Below the pieces are notes generated by a model, which was not told where the DNA came from, did no database searches, and saw only the letters and a list, made by a program, of their open reading frames with translations. From the NCBI GenBank assembly GCA_018398805.1, contig JAGFBZ010000693.1:2294001-2358000 (forward strand): a stretch of DNA of 64,000 nucleotides, read 5' to 3'. This document shows, piece after piece, positions 35,802 to 49,574 of the stretch; within the stretch, counting starts at the first letter, position 1, and the number at the start of each line of letters is the position of its first letter. The translations under genes were made by a program, and so were the position numbers. This DNA comes from Hirundichthys speculiger (lineage: Eukaryota > Chordata > Actinopteri > Beloniformes > Exocoetidae).

Positions 35802-37440
35802 CTCTCACCTCTGTCTCTATACAGTATCTGTCTGAAATATTTAACACAACCACCAAACTTCAGCTCATCACTTGACCTCACCACAAACTGAAAGCCTAAA
35901 ATCCCATCTGTAGGGATTCTGGGCTGGTAAGGGTCATCATAGGCATGTCACTCTGAAACAATCTGGGACAGCGTGTTGGCCTGGTTCATATGCCCAGCAG
36001 TTAATAGCCTTTGGCAAAGGCACAGTTTCCTCCTCACTTCTCCCAAGAACCAGCTTTGTCTCTGGACTTCAGCCAACCAAATTCTCCCGCTACTGACTTC
36101 TGAAAAACTAAGCAGTCTATGCTGTAAGACAGAGTGCAGAAGAGCAATGGTGAGTGAGAATAGCTAATACCAATGTTTGTTCCTCTCAATTACTGTTTTA
36201 AATGGAAATCAATGTTGCAGAGGGAATGTGCATAGCCCTTAACATTGGGGTGATAATCACATTAAGACAGGGCTTAAATCAACACCAGACCTTGGCCTCT
36301 GGAGGGGGAATAACAACAGAGAAAGAGTGGAGACTATTCAGTTTTCTCCTCCTCTCATAATCTATCCATCACTCTCCTACAACAGGCGTCTCTAGCTCCC
36401 AAACCGCCAGTCTGATTGCCAGGATACCACCCATAAGTTTCACCATGGTAACATCTGGAATAAAGGTGGGTGGGCAAGCTGCCAGGACAGGCCTGGAGTT
36501 TCACTATGGCCATAAAACTAACAAAAATAAATCTTTTTTTCAACTTCTCTCTCCAGAACGACATAACTGTGCATACACATACACACACACACGTACACAC
36601 TCACACAAGTCACACATCTAAGCCAAGTTCATCCAACTTTACGTTTCTTCAGCTACAAGATGTATAGTGAGAGGCTTTTGTTCCCCTCGTCTGGCTGTAG
36701 CCTAAACAGAGCAATGAATGACAAACATGGAGCTAAATTGGCATTCTTATATGCAATTTTCATATGCATGCTACAACAGCAGGCTCTATCACTGTGTGTG
36801 CACCACTGAAGTGGCATTTTCTTTAGCCTGAGACGGGCTTTTGTAAAGTGCCTCATTGGAAGCACAGGTGCAACAGAGTAGTTACAGACCAGTGAGATAT
36901 TAAGAGTCATAACTGAGTGATGGATCTGTATTGTCAAACATGCATTACAATTTTACTACATAATTACACGTGTTTATTAACAATGCCAGGAAAGGTTCAC
37001 ACAGATTAGACAGAAAAAAACATGGTTAGTTGGAATTGTAGCAGTGTAGCAGAAGGAGAGGCATGATTGAAATGATCAAATCACTGAGATCACCATGAAT
37101 AGATTGGAGGTGCTGTGTCTGTCATCTGGCACTAAGTGAGCTTATGATGCCACACACAGCTTTCTCAGGTAACCCAGGCAAGCTCTCATTCAAGACAACA
37201 TGAACAGAAACTCAAAGCTAACAGTTCAATTTCTAGGTGCAGAAATTCATAGTAACATGTCTAGGATTGCACCCTCATTCCTTTAGTCTTGCTGCTCTGC
37301 TCACTTTCTCTGTTTCCTTATATGAAAACTGGGTAAAAAGATGTTGGAATCCAAAATATGTTCCTGAAGCCACAGCTTCATGAGTGTCACTGTACTTAAT
37401 GTACCAACAGTTCTGATTTGTCTTCACCAGCACTTCAAGT
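35802..37440. other. Noncoding DNA
   Basis: No gene or transposon is recognised. CA repeats at 36575-36605 create a Cys/Val frame on the minus strand. Confidence 0.45.
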
Positions 37441-37505
37441 TTTTTTTTTTTGTTTTATGTGTCAAACATCTCACTTTCTACATGACAACTGAGAGAAGTA
37501 ATGGT

Positions 37506-37706
37506 TTAAACATCCTCCTCTTTGCCCTCCTTTGTACTCCTGTTTAACATCCTTAGCATTTCCTCTTCGACCCATCTGAATTTGGGGTCTTTGAAAAGCT
37601 CACACAGCTGCTTCCATTTGTAAAGAATTTTCCTGTTGCCATGGTTGCTCAAAAACAGATGTTGCAAAGTGTCAAAATTACCAACAGAATTTCTTTCAGC
37701 AGCAGT
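37506..37706 (-). CDS. Possible unrecognised terminal exon or retrocopy fragment
   Basis: A minus-strand frame of 66 codons without ATG is open between a TGA (37707-37709) and a TAA (37506-37508). Its product is complex and protein-like, with SNHGNRKILYKWKQLCELFK and then DPKFRWVEEEMLRMLNRSTK and an acidic end. An AG at 37693-37694 after a pyrimidine-rich stretch could be a splice acceptor. About 55 bases past the stop (toward lower coordinates) the minus strand reads CATAAAAC and then a run of 12 A (37441-37453 as T on the plus strand), so a retroposed cDNA end is an alternative. I do not recognise the family. Chance is still possible because the stretch is short. Confidence 0.3.
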   Translation of the reverse strand, partial: TAAERNSVGNFDTLQHLFLSNHGNRKILYKWKQLCELFKDPKFRWVEEEMLRMLNRSTKEGKEEDV

Positions 37707-37741
37707 TCAAACCAGCACAGAAAAAGTTTCAAGAGAGCTTT

Positions 37742-37798
37742 TGTTGTTTTTTAGTTGTTTTTTGTTTTGTTTGTTTGTTTGTTTTGTTTTGTTTTTTG
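37742..37798. repeat. (TTTG)n-like T/G repeat
   Basis: Irregular TTTG and TTTTG units. On the minus strand this is a CAAAA repeat just upstream of the possible exon at 37506-37706. Confidence 0.9.
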
Positions 37799-37799
37799 T

Positions 37800-40700
37800 G
37801 GGAGGCAGGGGAGGGGGGTGGTGTCACTGGATTATCTCAAGATATTGCAAATTATATAACCAGACCTAGTGCCAGTGGCTGCCACTAGTGATTCACAATT
37901 CATGAAGATATTTGATCTGAATACAAGAATCCAAATATTAAATACAAGGGTTGCAGCTTGGTTCAGATTCTCTTTCTTAACTCATAACTAGTGGTGATTT
38001 TTTTTTTCCCAAGTGAATGTGTGTGTTTGTGTGTGTCTGTGTGTGTCTGTGTGTGCGTGTATTATGTAATTCAGTAAAGTGTGTACAGTTCTGGCAGTTA
38101 GAGTATTTTTTTACTGACTGACACTATCCTTGTATAAATCAAAGTGATCCCAGTAGTGCTTTGACATTATCCACTTATTTGAGTTACTCTAAAGGGAACC
38201 AGAAAAATGTTAACCCTGTCAGTTTTGCCTCTTTTTTGCAAAAACATACTTTAATTTCGACAAGTATAGTAAAGGGGAGTGTTTATGTTCCTTTCAAAGA
38301 AAAAAAAAGTCAAAGATTGTGACTTGTTTTTGGCAGCTTACTCCGCCTGCATTTGTATCTACTTCAGTCTTTCTAAACATCTTCGGCCTTTTGCACATCT
38401 TTGGTGACTCAGTTGCCCATCCCTCAGTTAAACCTTGATAATCCCCATCTCTTTGACTTTTTCTTTCACCCTTCTCCTGTGTCTCTAATTAATGTCATCA
38501 CAAACCTACCTTCCCATTGCCCATCCAGTGTAGCATAATTTGATACTCCGATGCTGGAAGGCAGAAAACACACGCACACACACAAACACACAGGTCCCCC
38601 TCCTGTGCACATCCTCTATGCTTGGAGGGTGAAGATATGCAAAGCGTCACCATCATCAAAACAAAAACTGCAAGGGAATATAGGGCAATTGAGTGAATTA
38701 AAATGCATCCCTGGAGACATGTCTTTCTTTCTCTTCTCCTTGCTCATTTTCCCCACTGCTCTCAGAAATACACTGATCTTTTCTATTTAGTTCAGATTAC
38801 AGTCTTGTTCCAGCCAGATGTTGGTTAAAATCACAGTAACAGGAATAAGCATCTGTAATTGTTTAGAATCCAAAAATGAGAAACAGCGAAGGGTAAAAGT
38901 TGAATAATTTTGTACTTTTTACGCTCGCTGACAACCATTTTGACAGAATATTGGTTCAACTAAGGACACATAATGTGTAAATCATGTTTGCAATAAAACT
39001 GAAGCTGAAAATTGCAATAGAAAGGGCGAGGAGTAGAGTTCAAGGCCAAGACCATGGTTCAGTCCCACAACAATAAAACCAAATTTGCATGGAAATATGA
39101 AAATAAAAGGAACAATAAAAATATAAATTATAGGATGTGACATGCACTTGTATTGGCCAGAACCTTTGTGCTGATCGTGGCTGCATTAAACATTTTAGTG
39201 GCTTCCACTACAAATCAATTAGCCTTTTTTTCTATCCATGTGGATAATCCATAACTTATTAATTATACAGTATATCCAAAAGATCTTCACAATACAGTAT
39301 TGTCAGAACTCATGTGTTGCCAGACTGAACTGAGAAGTCATTACTTCTCTTTCACTGCAGTGCTTGTGGTGGAAAACTAAGAAGAGCTGAACTTCTGAAG
39401 CAGCGGGGCAATTGCAAGCAAGGCAAATCACATTTCAGTTCACATCAGCCCACCAAATGTGCGTGCCCACTGTTAAAGTGTTAAGCTTTTTGGAGGATAA
39501 CCAGCTGTCTGCTCATGTGACAGAGGCAAATTATGCTGCAAAGAGCAACACCAGATATCTGTTAGCATTCAGACTCAAGCGTGTTTCAGTCATCACAGCA
39601 GATTAGGTCACCACATCTGACCAATGGTGGGGGTTAAAACCTATTTGCCATAATCATATAAACTCATTTATTTTTGTCATGGATGGATGGATGTCTTTGA
39701 GCAGCATAAATCAGAGTGGCTGGAAGAAGTTGTAAGGACGTGAAGAGCAGATGAAGTGCAGGAGGTGGTGGAGGAAGCAAGGGAACAGTTAGACGTATAT
39801 GTCCAGCCAATATCCACTCAGACGCAAGTCAATAAACCAATGAAAAGGTCACACAAGCAGGTGGTTGGGGAGTAGCCACCGAGAGCTCCCCTTTATCTGA
39901 TCCGCTGTATTAGCAGTGGGATAAAACTTCTTCTGCCTTTGCTTTCTCTGTCGCTTTGCATTCTTTTATTTTCATCTACTTTTCACCGAACCAAAACTCC
40001 AACAACCCCCCGCCCCACACACACACAAAAGTTTTGGTGAAAAAAAAAAAAAATTTACTGAGGTTTCTGATGTTCTTCTGTAGACCTTGAGTGTAAATGG
40101 AGACGAGAATACCCAAGACACTTCGATGTTCTGAAGTAAATCGCTACAGTAAATGTTTTTGTTTGAGCTATAATAGCTGCATTCACTTATAAAAATGCTC
40201 AAGCTTATCTTTGTGGATCTGCCTGCTTATGTTCACTGCACACACGCGTGCACTTATGAAAACATGTATGTAGTGTAGTGTTTGGTACATGCTAGCATGA
40301 AGTTTTGTAATTAGCATTTTAAATACATTTGGCTGAAACACCCCTGGGAGAGTTCCTGTTTGCTGTGTCTGCCTCAATCTCTCGCTCCCTTTATTCTCCC
40401 TGCTTGTATGTCACAATGCCTGCAGTGCTTATTTTCTTTCAAATATACTGATCAAACTCTTCCTTTCATGCACCGCTGCTCTGCTCTCTCCTTTATGCAG
40501 TACCTCACCAGATCACAGTTGATCAATGGGCCTAATGACTTGGCTGTAGTTTGCATAATGTGAGACCACTGTGAATGAACGTCAAACCTCCACGTGTTGC
40601 CCATTTTCAACCAATTACTGCTGAATATGGGCAATGTTCTAACATAGCTGGATTCATTACGCAATCTGAAACAAATATTTTGTCCATTTAAAAGTCAATA

Positions 40701-43700
40701 TATATGTATCTTAAAAGACAGTCGGCTGACAAGTCCAAACTTATTGACTCCGAGGAGCACAGTTGATCTATCTGGACGCCCAGATCGAGGCAGAAGTTAC
40801 AGTGAGCCTTCACTTGGAGCCCCTCCCTGCTCATCAAACCAGTCTTAATTATTCAGCAGGCAGCCTGGTGTCTTTCATCTCTCTGTTAATTGCTGCGATC
40901 GACTTCTCACTGGGACCATTGCTCCCAATGAAAGCCTCCACTCGTGCTGCATTGTACCACCAGAGGATGCATGTAGGGCAGTTTGGTGCGTGCATGTGTC
41001 TGTACTGACTAGAACTGAGGATCAGGATGGGAAGGTGAAATTACAGATTGTGATGCCTACAAAAATGCAGCCACTTCAAAAAAAAAAAAAAATCACATTT
41101 GGGGCTATAACTTGAAGAGATCCGTCATTCTCATCCAACATTTGGAACATAGCACACTCCAAAAAACACCTTTGACATAAGGAATCAATCAGATACTATT
41201 TTTAATGTAAAAGAGGAAAAAAAAACACTTTGTGAGAAATATTAGATCTCAGGTTTCAAAATAATAAGAAAAGACAGGAGAGGAGTTTGCATTGTTTTTA
41301 CATGCTTTTTTTTTTTTTGTTTAAAAAAAAATCCATAGAGGTTTGGAAAGTTACTAAATCTACCAACAAAAAAGTTAAGCAGGACACATTGTGAACAAAC
41401 CAGAGGGCACACCCACGCTGTGCACATGTGTATGTGATAGAGGGAGCTGGGTTGACTTTTATAATCAAACTACAATTTACCATTTTAGACTATAAAAAAA
41501 AATAGTTAAATAAATATGAGCGATCCCAAACAAACTTTGGCAGCTGTTAATATACTTCGGCAGGCTGCCCAATTACAGTCTTTTTGTGGGAAAACATTGT
41601 TATAAATACTGTCTGTCTGTTAAGAGCTTTGTGTGAAAATGACTTTTCATGGCTTAAACAACAAAATAAATAAGTTTGATGTGTTTATTTGATGGCAAGA
41701 GAATAGACTGCAAACCACCAACAGGCATAAGCAGGGCAGTTGTCAGTGGCATACAAATGCTTTTTTCTTTTTCTTTTTGTTTTTTTTTGGCTGGGGTGCA
41801 CAGAGGAATGTAATTCCTCCATTAATTTTGGATAATGGTTACAAGGTTGAGTGCATTTTATTCTTTAATTTTAGTATTTATGGATGCATGTCTTATTGTG
41901 ATTATTTTTCAGATATTGAATATATTTTTAATACCACAGATAAACAATCATCTGTGATTGTAATAAATAGGAAAACAAACACACACATTTTGGATATACA
42001 AATAAGCAGATAGAAAGAAAAAAGGAAACTTTCAGAAGAGAAAAGAAACATAGGCATTGTAGTTAAGTTGTAGTCAGACAGTCAGATACGTAATCAGCTG
42101 GCAGACATACTGGCGGACGAGTACATAGAGCAGGAGTGGGAGTGATGGGGTGAAAAGTGATGTATAAAGAGCAAAAAGTGGTGGGGAGGCATGGCCAACA
42201 GCACAGGGATGAATGTGGTTATACCTCTGGTCTACAATATATGGTGTTTGAAAGAAGGCAGATCCATGAGTGATGACTGCCTTGGAGTATGGCCTGCAAG
42301 GACGACATGCAGAAAAGAGAGGATGGAAATAATAAAGACAGATGAAACTATCTAAAATATATGGGAGATTCAAGAGGGCCAGAAAAACAACAAGAAAAAA
42401 ACTGGAGAAAAATAGAGAAAGCAAAAACAGTCAAATAAAATAAAATCAAAGTAGAAAGTTACTGCTGTAAAGGCAAATGTTGGGAACTGCTTAAGCCCAG
42501 AGACGGCATGTTTGGAGGGGACCTTTTCAGCTGTGCGCACACAGCACATGCACACACAGACTCACACAGTTACTGCAACATACATCAGTGGGCTGGAAAC
42601 AGCACATGATAAATTCTGAACACAATACATTTTGTCGAAAAGATTTAACATCTAATTCAGCTCTGACAGCTCCCTCCATCTCAACGCTAGACTGGTTACA
42701 TTGATCTCCACACCACACAGAGACGGCCTTGGACTTCCCAGATCGTCGAACACACATGCACACACACTCACAGAGAAAAAAGCAGCACACAAAAAGGCTG
42801 CTTTTTACATCCACTCCGCAGAAGCACTGGGGGGGGGCTCAGTAGAAGCATTCTAGGTATAAACTAATAAAACTATGTTGTACCTCAATAAAGCATCCAA
42901 ATTATGACAACTTTATACATTTGGATCAGGGGCTGATTTCATCCAATCTCCTGTTTTCTTTCTTAACTACTTCAAGCCTTCATTTTGGTCCCTCAGGAGT
43001 CTTAAGATCTCTTCTGCTGGCTAGACCATTTGGAAGAGATGCTAGAAGTAATCAATGTAATTTGTGTGTGTTTCTATCGACAACCACTTGTACTTAAAAG
43101 TGTCTGCGGCATTGTTGAAAGGGTGATAAGGTAGTTTGCATGGGCAATAAGTGATACCACAGAAAGTAAACACACACACAAAGACACATGAAACACATGA
43201 AACAATAGTATGACATGCAAGGAACCTACATATACATGCAGAGAGATAGTTAAAGGGAAGTATGGCAGTAAGTGGCTGATATTTATTGTAGCGGTGCAGA
43301 GGTGTAATGCACCAACAACATGAATTTTGACGACTGATTCTCATGGAGAAACGGACTATTGACTGCAGAGAGGATAAGGGAAATGGAGGTGCAAGTGTCC
43401 CTGCAGGGTCTATATGCACACAAAATAGGTTGTGACTGTGCTTTTTCAGGCTAATGGATTGCAATGTCTTAGATTATGAGTTGGCTGGATGCCGTGTTGC
43501 CACATCATCTTGAGCTTCATGAGGTATTACAGAGAGGGCACTGGAGTCTTTGCTCCTGAGATTCCCAGTTTTGGGACCACAGCCCAGTGGTGCAGAGGTC
43601 TGTGCAAAAACTAACATAATTAACTCAGCACTGAGGGGCACAGGCAAGAGAAATATCTGTGAGATGCATGTGGAGTAAAAATATAGTGCATAATGAAAAT

Positions 43701-43940
43701 GTGTATAAAGCATTAGTGTAGCAAGAGGTGCTGCAGAATACAGAGCCTCAATATTCTTTGGTTTCAACCAAAATTTGCCAGATTTTATTTGGATGGCATT
43801 CAAAAAAAAATCTCTGAATTTCTTGTTTAACACTGATATAATCAATATTTTTAATGTAGCAATGCAGTGTAAAACATGGACCGTGATTTATGTTCTTCAA
43901 CCTAACCAAATAGCAAGTGGGTTAATCTCTCCGTGTTTGT
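37800..43940. other. Mostly unique noncoding DNA
   Basis: TG repeats lie at 38018-38060; A/T tracts at 40041-40053, 41078-41092 and 41307-41318. The block 40845-40920 has TTAATTATTCA and TTAATTGCTGCGATCGA and may be a regulatory element, without proof. The largest frames (116-140 codons) carry no domain that I recognise. Confidence 0.45.
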
Positions 43941-43944
43941 TGGT

Positions 43945-44320
43945 CTCCCTTTCCTGTCATCTCAGAGCCCCAACTGGTCAAGATGGATGACCGCCCTCAC
44001 TGAATCTGGTTCTGCTGGAGGTTCTTTATCCTTGTCAATTAGGATGTTTCTTCTCCAACTATCACCTCATACTTACTTAAGGTGGGTGATTGCACCAACT
44101 GCTGGGTTTTTTGAATTGACATCATATACATTTTGAATTTGAGCCCTGTTAGAATGAAGTTGGATTAACTGCATTAAATGGAACTGAATAGCTGAACTGA
44201 ATTGGCTTGTCTGAAGTGTGACTGAAGTGTATTGGACTTTGTCTTTTGTGGAAATTGCCTTGAGATTATTTTTGTTGTTAAATGACGCTATGAAAATAAA
44301 GGTGAATTCAATTCAATTAA
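43945..44320 (+). mobile_element. LINE/SINE 3' end with (AATTC)n-type tail
   Basis: ATGGATGACCGCCCTCACTG, CTGGTTCTGCTGGAGGTT and TGCCTTGAGATTATTTTTGT followed by GACGCTATGAAAATAAA and an AATTC repeat (44303-44320) match a common teleost non-LTR retroposon 3' end. The usual GGGAGTTTTTCC core is deleted or altered here. No ORF is retained. Confidence 0.75.
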
Positions 44321-45960
44321 TTTGATAAATAGGTCAAGCATAGATGAACTCAAGTCTGTTTCAACCTCAAAATCCCTCCTGCATACTTGTGCAGACTTGT
44401 TTCCCTGTTAAAACTCTTAATCACTGCTTTAGAGTGTCACAAAATGCTGTGAGACTGTAGTCCTATATGCAATTATTGCAGGCAGGCCATTCTGGTCCAA
44501 AATTTTGAAGTGCTGAAGACCAACGGTGTGAGACATATTCATGGAGGCTACTCTCTAAGAATTTCAATCCTTTACTAGCACTTGTAAAATGTGTGCAGTA
44601 AAATGTGAACATGTGTGTACATGTAGACAAGCACAATCTCATACACTACTCCTTAGGTCTTGGGGGACCATGTCAGAACATATTAGTGACAGCACCCCAC
44701 ATCCAACTAAAGCAAGGTAACGCCAGTCCAATTTGTTTCCCTAATAGCTGGTATATTATTCACCCAGTCATTCATTCAACCACCCACCTACAAATGCACA
44801 CACATACATGCTGGGCTTATTATTATACAAGCATACCCTTGAACAGGCCTCAAGTTCATCTGCTGGGGGAGCAAAGCGAGCGTGGCTGATATTAGGAGAG
44901 AGGTCACATTGCACTGTAAACACGCTTTGTCTGCTTATTCATTTATTTACTATGCTCTCCCATCACACCACTCAGCTTGTCAGCGATAGGGGGCTGGGGT
45001 TGTGTTTGGTGGGGTGGACTGGGTGTGGGTAATGTTTGTATCGGCAGTTTGGAAACATTTTGGGTGATGGATAGCTCATGACCAACTTCATATTTCAGGC
45101 AAACATATTCATAACAAGAGCCAATTACTGTGTTTGAACACCAGTTTGGTTTTCAGATATGTGCACATCCTATGAAAATATATCTATATTATTCTGTGCT
45201 CAACATGCACCAACCCACCACAGTGTCCCCGTGTTGACTATAGCAGTACTGTCCCCGGTATCGACCTCATGTGCTGTTTAATATTCATAAAGTCTATTTC
45301 AGCGGCTTCAGTCGCTGTAGTGCTGCGACGCATCCACCCTCCTACTAAATCTATTCTCATTGATCACCATTGGCTTTCCCAAACATGCATTGATCCTACT
45401 CAAACTCAAGCTCAAGGTCTCCTCAAAACACATTCGCCTCACAATTCATTTCCAAATCGGGTCCTTCCCCCCTCTAGTGTTTCATCAAAGAGATTATTTT
45501 TGATCTTTTTACCAATGTGCAATTACAGCTTCTCACTGAAAGCAATAAAAGTTGATGCTTGCTCTCGAGTTCCGACGAGATATGAAATGTGTCACTCTTT
45601 GAGATTAGTTAGAAGTCAAAGAAGAAACCATTGGGGATGGTCAGCATATAGATCTTTTATTTGCCCTATCTTCCCTTATCACCCTCAGATTTTATACTGT
45701 ATATTTTTACAGTGCTTAGCTTTTTTTTTTTTTTAAGGTCAGTCAGGATAAATAATTTTCCTTCAAATTATTTCCATTTGCTAAATGCCAGAATAATGAG
45801 ACAGAGAATGTCTGAGATAATTTTTGTATTACTTTCTTCAAAGTCGTTTATATTCACTAAGATTACTGTGCTTTTAAACATTTGGGAAAGCCCAGATAAT
45901 GATGCAACAGCGTTGGGAATCTTCTTGACAGGTTCATTGACAACATTCGAGTAAACTGGA
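44321..45960. other. Noncoding DNA
   Basis: No exon or transposon is recognised. A 155-codon plus frame (45269-45736) ends in a poly-Phe stretch from a T tract and lacks domain signals. I regard it as chance. Confidence 0.4.
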
Positions 45961-45964
45961 GGCA

Positions 45965-46250
45965 CACTTGTGGATATATTTTAAAGTACACCTCAAACAC
46001 CTCAAACACATTGCTTCCTTGTTCGACATCATGGGAAAATCAAAAGAAATCAGCCAAGATATCAGGAAAAGAATTCTGGTTCATTCTTGGGTATAATTTC
46101 CAGATGCCTGAAGGAGCCACGTTGATCTGTTCAAACAATTACATGCAAGTATAAACACCATGGGAATGTCCAGCCATCATACTGTTCAGGAAGGAGAGCG
46201 GTTCTGTGTCCCAGAGATGAACGTGTTTTGGTGAGATATGTGCATATCAA
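45965..46250 (+). pseudogene. Tc1-like transposase N-terminal relic
   Basis: An ATG at 46031 opens MGKSKEISQDIRKRIL, the start of the helix-turn-helix DNA-binding region of a Tc1-group transposase. A deletion follows, and the frame ends after HSWV. Farther along in other frames the DNA continues to match: TTTCCAGATGCCTGAAGGAG (KCLK-type), AAGTATAAACACCATGGGA (YKHHG-type), AGGAAGGAGAGCGG and CCCAGAGATGAACG (PRDER-type). The 5' flank CACCTCAAACACATTGCTTCC also fits the family. The catalytic domain is absent, so this is a truncated dead copy. It is oriented opposite to the relic at 29.0-29.5 kb. Confidence 0.75.
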
Positions 46251-46763
46251 TGTACCCCATGTCTGTGCTTGTTGAAATTTGTGTGGGTGTGTATATGTGA
46301 GACGAGACTGGTATGTGTGTGCTCGGGGTTATGACACTGAGCTGTCTAGAGGTAAGTGTACACTGATTTAAAGCAGTCTTTCAAAATTATCTGCAGACTG
46401 CTGAGAGACCCTAAGAACAGGAACAGAGATAAATAGAATCATTTTTCCTTCAAAAAAAAAGTTTCATCCCATAGCTCCTCCTTTGTCTCTGAAGAAGCCT
46501 CTGGCCACTAGTCTTTATGGCTAATCATACCATTGTGCTAATTATCCCTCAACAGCTAGCCTCAAGGAAAGACATACACAACATGATATATACACAGGCA
46601 CACACTCTTTATCTCCTTCTCTTGCACACTCACTGTATAATCGCTGGCCGTTGCATAGCCTCAGATTTCTTTTGTCTAGGGAAGAAGAGATCTTTTGCTA
46701 AACTCAAACACACATTGTGCCTTACCTTTCCTAGCAAGTTTTGTACACATGAACCTATGCGCG

Positions 46764-46801
<38 letters not shown>

Positions 46802-48985
46802 ACAGCAGCTGCATTATTCATTCCACTAAATTGGGAACACCAGTTGTGTGCTCACACACAATAAACAAAGATGAATTCATCAGAAATCTCACAAGTGCAG
46901 AAAATATAAAAAATTTAATCATCCCACAGAATAAAAATTCATAAGGAAATGTACAAAATCAATATTTTATGCTACTTACTGTACCTACTCTTTATTACAA
47001 ACCTATTCAGGAACGAAGCATTAAAAATTAAAGCTGGCAGAAAAGACAGGAGGGAGAAGAAACGATGGGATGAAAGGGAGGAGGGTCCTTCGAAGGACCT
47101 GTGAGTTCAAAAGCAATTCTGTTTCATTCATGTTTAAAGGCACTTTTTTGTTTCTGTAAGAGGCACTGAAGCAGTTTGAAACAGGCAGAAATGCTTTGAT
47201 AGATTGAGTGTTCTAAGCACCCGAGATGCTGTCAACATAAATAGCGATAAAAAAATAAAGTAGGGGAAATCTTTTCAGCTGGAGTTTTCAAGGTTATGGC
47301 ACTTGACAATGATTTGGAGGCACTGCTTGCGCCACTGAATTACTGGTTTTTCATGGACAATTGAATGTCTGTCTACAACAATTTCATTAAAACAGTTAAG
47401 TGTACATATTCATGCAGCTGTAATGTTTTGTTTTTTTCTCCAGAGAACTTTGTTTCACGCATTAGCTTTTGGGAATAAATGTGCAGGTATGCGTAAACCA
47501 ATGTGACACACATCCATTAAATCATTAAATCATTAAATCCATTAATAATTTAGTTTTCCTCATATTATTTATATTTGCTCCTTTTCATGGTACTTAAGAC
47601 TGCAGAGACCATCTCGCTCAATCTTGCTATTTACTATTGCTGTTAACCAAGTCATACGTTCATCTATAAGTCACAGTAATAGCATGGCATTACCTTATTC
47701 ATCTTTTCTTTTCTTTTTTTAATACTTCTTGCTGTACTGGGTTCTAATGGGGAACTCGGGCTACCTTGAGTTCTTTTATAACTCCTTTTTAAACTGTTAT
47801 ATTTAAGAGTAAAATTAAATCTCTCTCCTCCAAGATTTTGGGTGAATAAATTAAAAAAAAAAAAAAACATACCAATAAAGGTATCATTCATTCATTCAAA
47901 AGTATTCCACCCTTTTGGGACTTCAGTTAGCCTTTAAATGCATCAGCATTTATTTTAACGTATTTATATACCCTAATATACCCTAATAACTACAGAAAAC
48001 ATAGCCATTGATTAACTAATATAATTTGGAACGAGAAATCATTCAGCAATGGACAAGTCCATTGTTTAAATATGATTGCTCACATCCATTCACATGTTCA
48101 ACAGTTTCCATCAAATATCAGAAATGAAATAAACTCACTGTCATTTATTCAAGTATATCAATAATGGGCCCTAAATAAGTTCAAGCAGACACTAAATCAA
48201 ACAAAAATAATTAAACTCCATTACTGCTCCATCCTCTCTACCTTCTGGCTCCTGTGTCTCCCTCTTTCACTCTCTGTCCATGTCACTTCCTGCTCAGGTC
48301 ACATGTCTTTGTCACTGCCAGTGACTTATCACAAATGAATAACATAAAATTCTTTTACAGACAAAAGATACTTACAAAACCCCCAAAAAATTTTAAACCA
48401 TATCAGCACAAAGTAATTGGCCATAAACTTGAATGTTTTTATTTCAACCTTTATATCTTGTTTTTTTTCTATGAACTTATAAGCTTTTTATTTGCTTGAC
48501 TTTTTTAAATCGGTTTGAGTCACATAAATACTTATTTATCACGCAATCTGGATAAAATTACATCAATAAAACAAAGAAGTACTCTGTCAACATTTCTATG
48601 ACCAACTTACTATAAGGGTTGGAGTTTGTTGTATAAAGACAAGGTTTATTGTTCCTCTAATTTAAGATTCCACTGTAATAAGCTGATAGCAGAAAATGAT
48701 TAAATGCAAAATGTGACAACATTCCTCATACTCTCTCTAATGAGATTAAGAGGAGCACAGATTTCCACTTTGACCCTCAACCAACTGGACCCATGTCTTC
48801 TATCTGTATCACTTCTGTCTGTATCTACTGTTAAAATATGTTATGTGTGTCGTATAACTTTGAAATACAGTAGGAAAATGTTGGCTAGCTATTCATTACC
48901 GAAATACTGTATTTGTGGATAGTGGATGATAAATATAGCTAGTTCATATGCAGATCAAAGTTCTTAGACTATTGTTTGTAAAATT
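46251..48985. other. Noncoding DNA
   Basis: A CA tract is at 46759-46799 and poly(A) at 47852-47866, the latter next to AATAAA-like sequence but without a retroposon body that I recognise. Confidence 0.45.
46759..46799. repeat. (CA)n microsatellite with CG start
   Basis: GCGCGCACG leads into about 15 CA units. Confidence 0.95.
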
Positions 48986-49040
48986 TTATCAGTTTATCCA
49001 TTTTCTAAGCCTGCTTTAAGCCGATAGGGGAGGGAAGGAT
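48986..49040 (-). mobile_element. Possible SINE/RTE tail fragment
   Basis: TATCCATTTTCTAAGCCTGC followed by TTTAAGCCGATAGGGG resembles the reversed tail of the common teleost SINE (CCATTTTCTxxxCCGCTTAT). It is too short to be sure. Confidence 0.3.
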
Positions 49041-49544
49041 ATAATAAAAACATGTTTCTTTCTTGGTTGCATAGTCTTGGTAAGGCATTGGTAATACCTT
49101 TTTTTTTCTTATGTTTTTTCTTACATAGCGTGCAAAAAGCAAATCACCCAACTCAATAATTCAATATCATGCTGCTATTTAAAGCTATTGTTTTTTTTTT
49201 TTCCTATGGCATTATCAGACGCTCATATCATTGTGAAGGGATTTTTGTTCGCTCTTCTTTACAACACTGCTACAGTTCACTGAGTCTGCGGATATTCATT
49301 TATGCACAACTCTTTTAAGACACAACCACAGCAATTCAGTTGAGTTGTGGTCTGGACTTTGTAACACTCTGCATGACCAAATTTCAACCAAGCTTTAGTT
49401 GTCACATTTTTCTCACATTTCTCTCTAGAATACTGTGGTACACAAAGTATTTCATGGTGAACTCACTGACTGCATCATGCCTAGGTTTTGTGGCTGCAAA
49501 ACAAGTCCAAAGGATATTTGTTCAATCTTTCCGTTGTGGGAACT
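49041..49544. other. Noncoding DNA
   Basis: AT-rich with two T tracts. The 78-codon frame at 49340 shows no domain. Confidence 0.4.
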
Positions 49545-49574
49545 GTGTGGTGAGCCTTTGGGGGCAGGAGAGGT

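Noticed and set aside
47690..47870. Possible processed retrocopy ending in AATAAA-like sequence and poly(A)
   Set aside because: No coding sequence or flanking duplication is visible upstream of the A tract.
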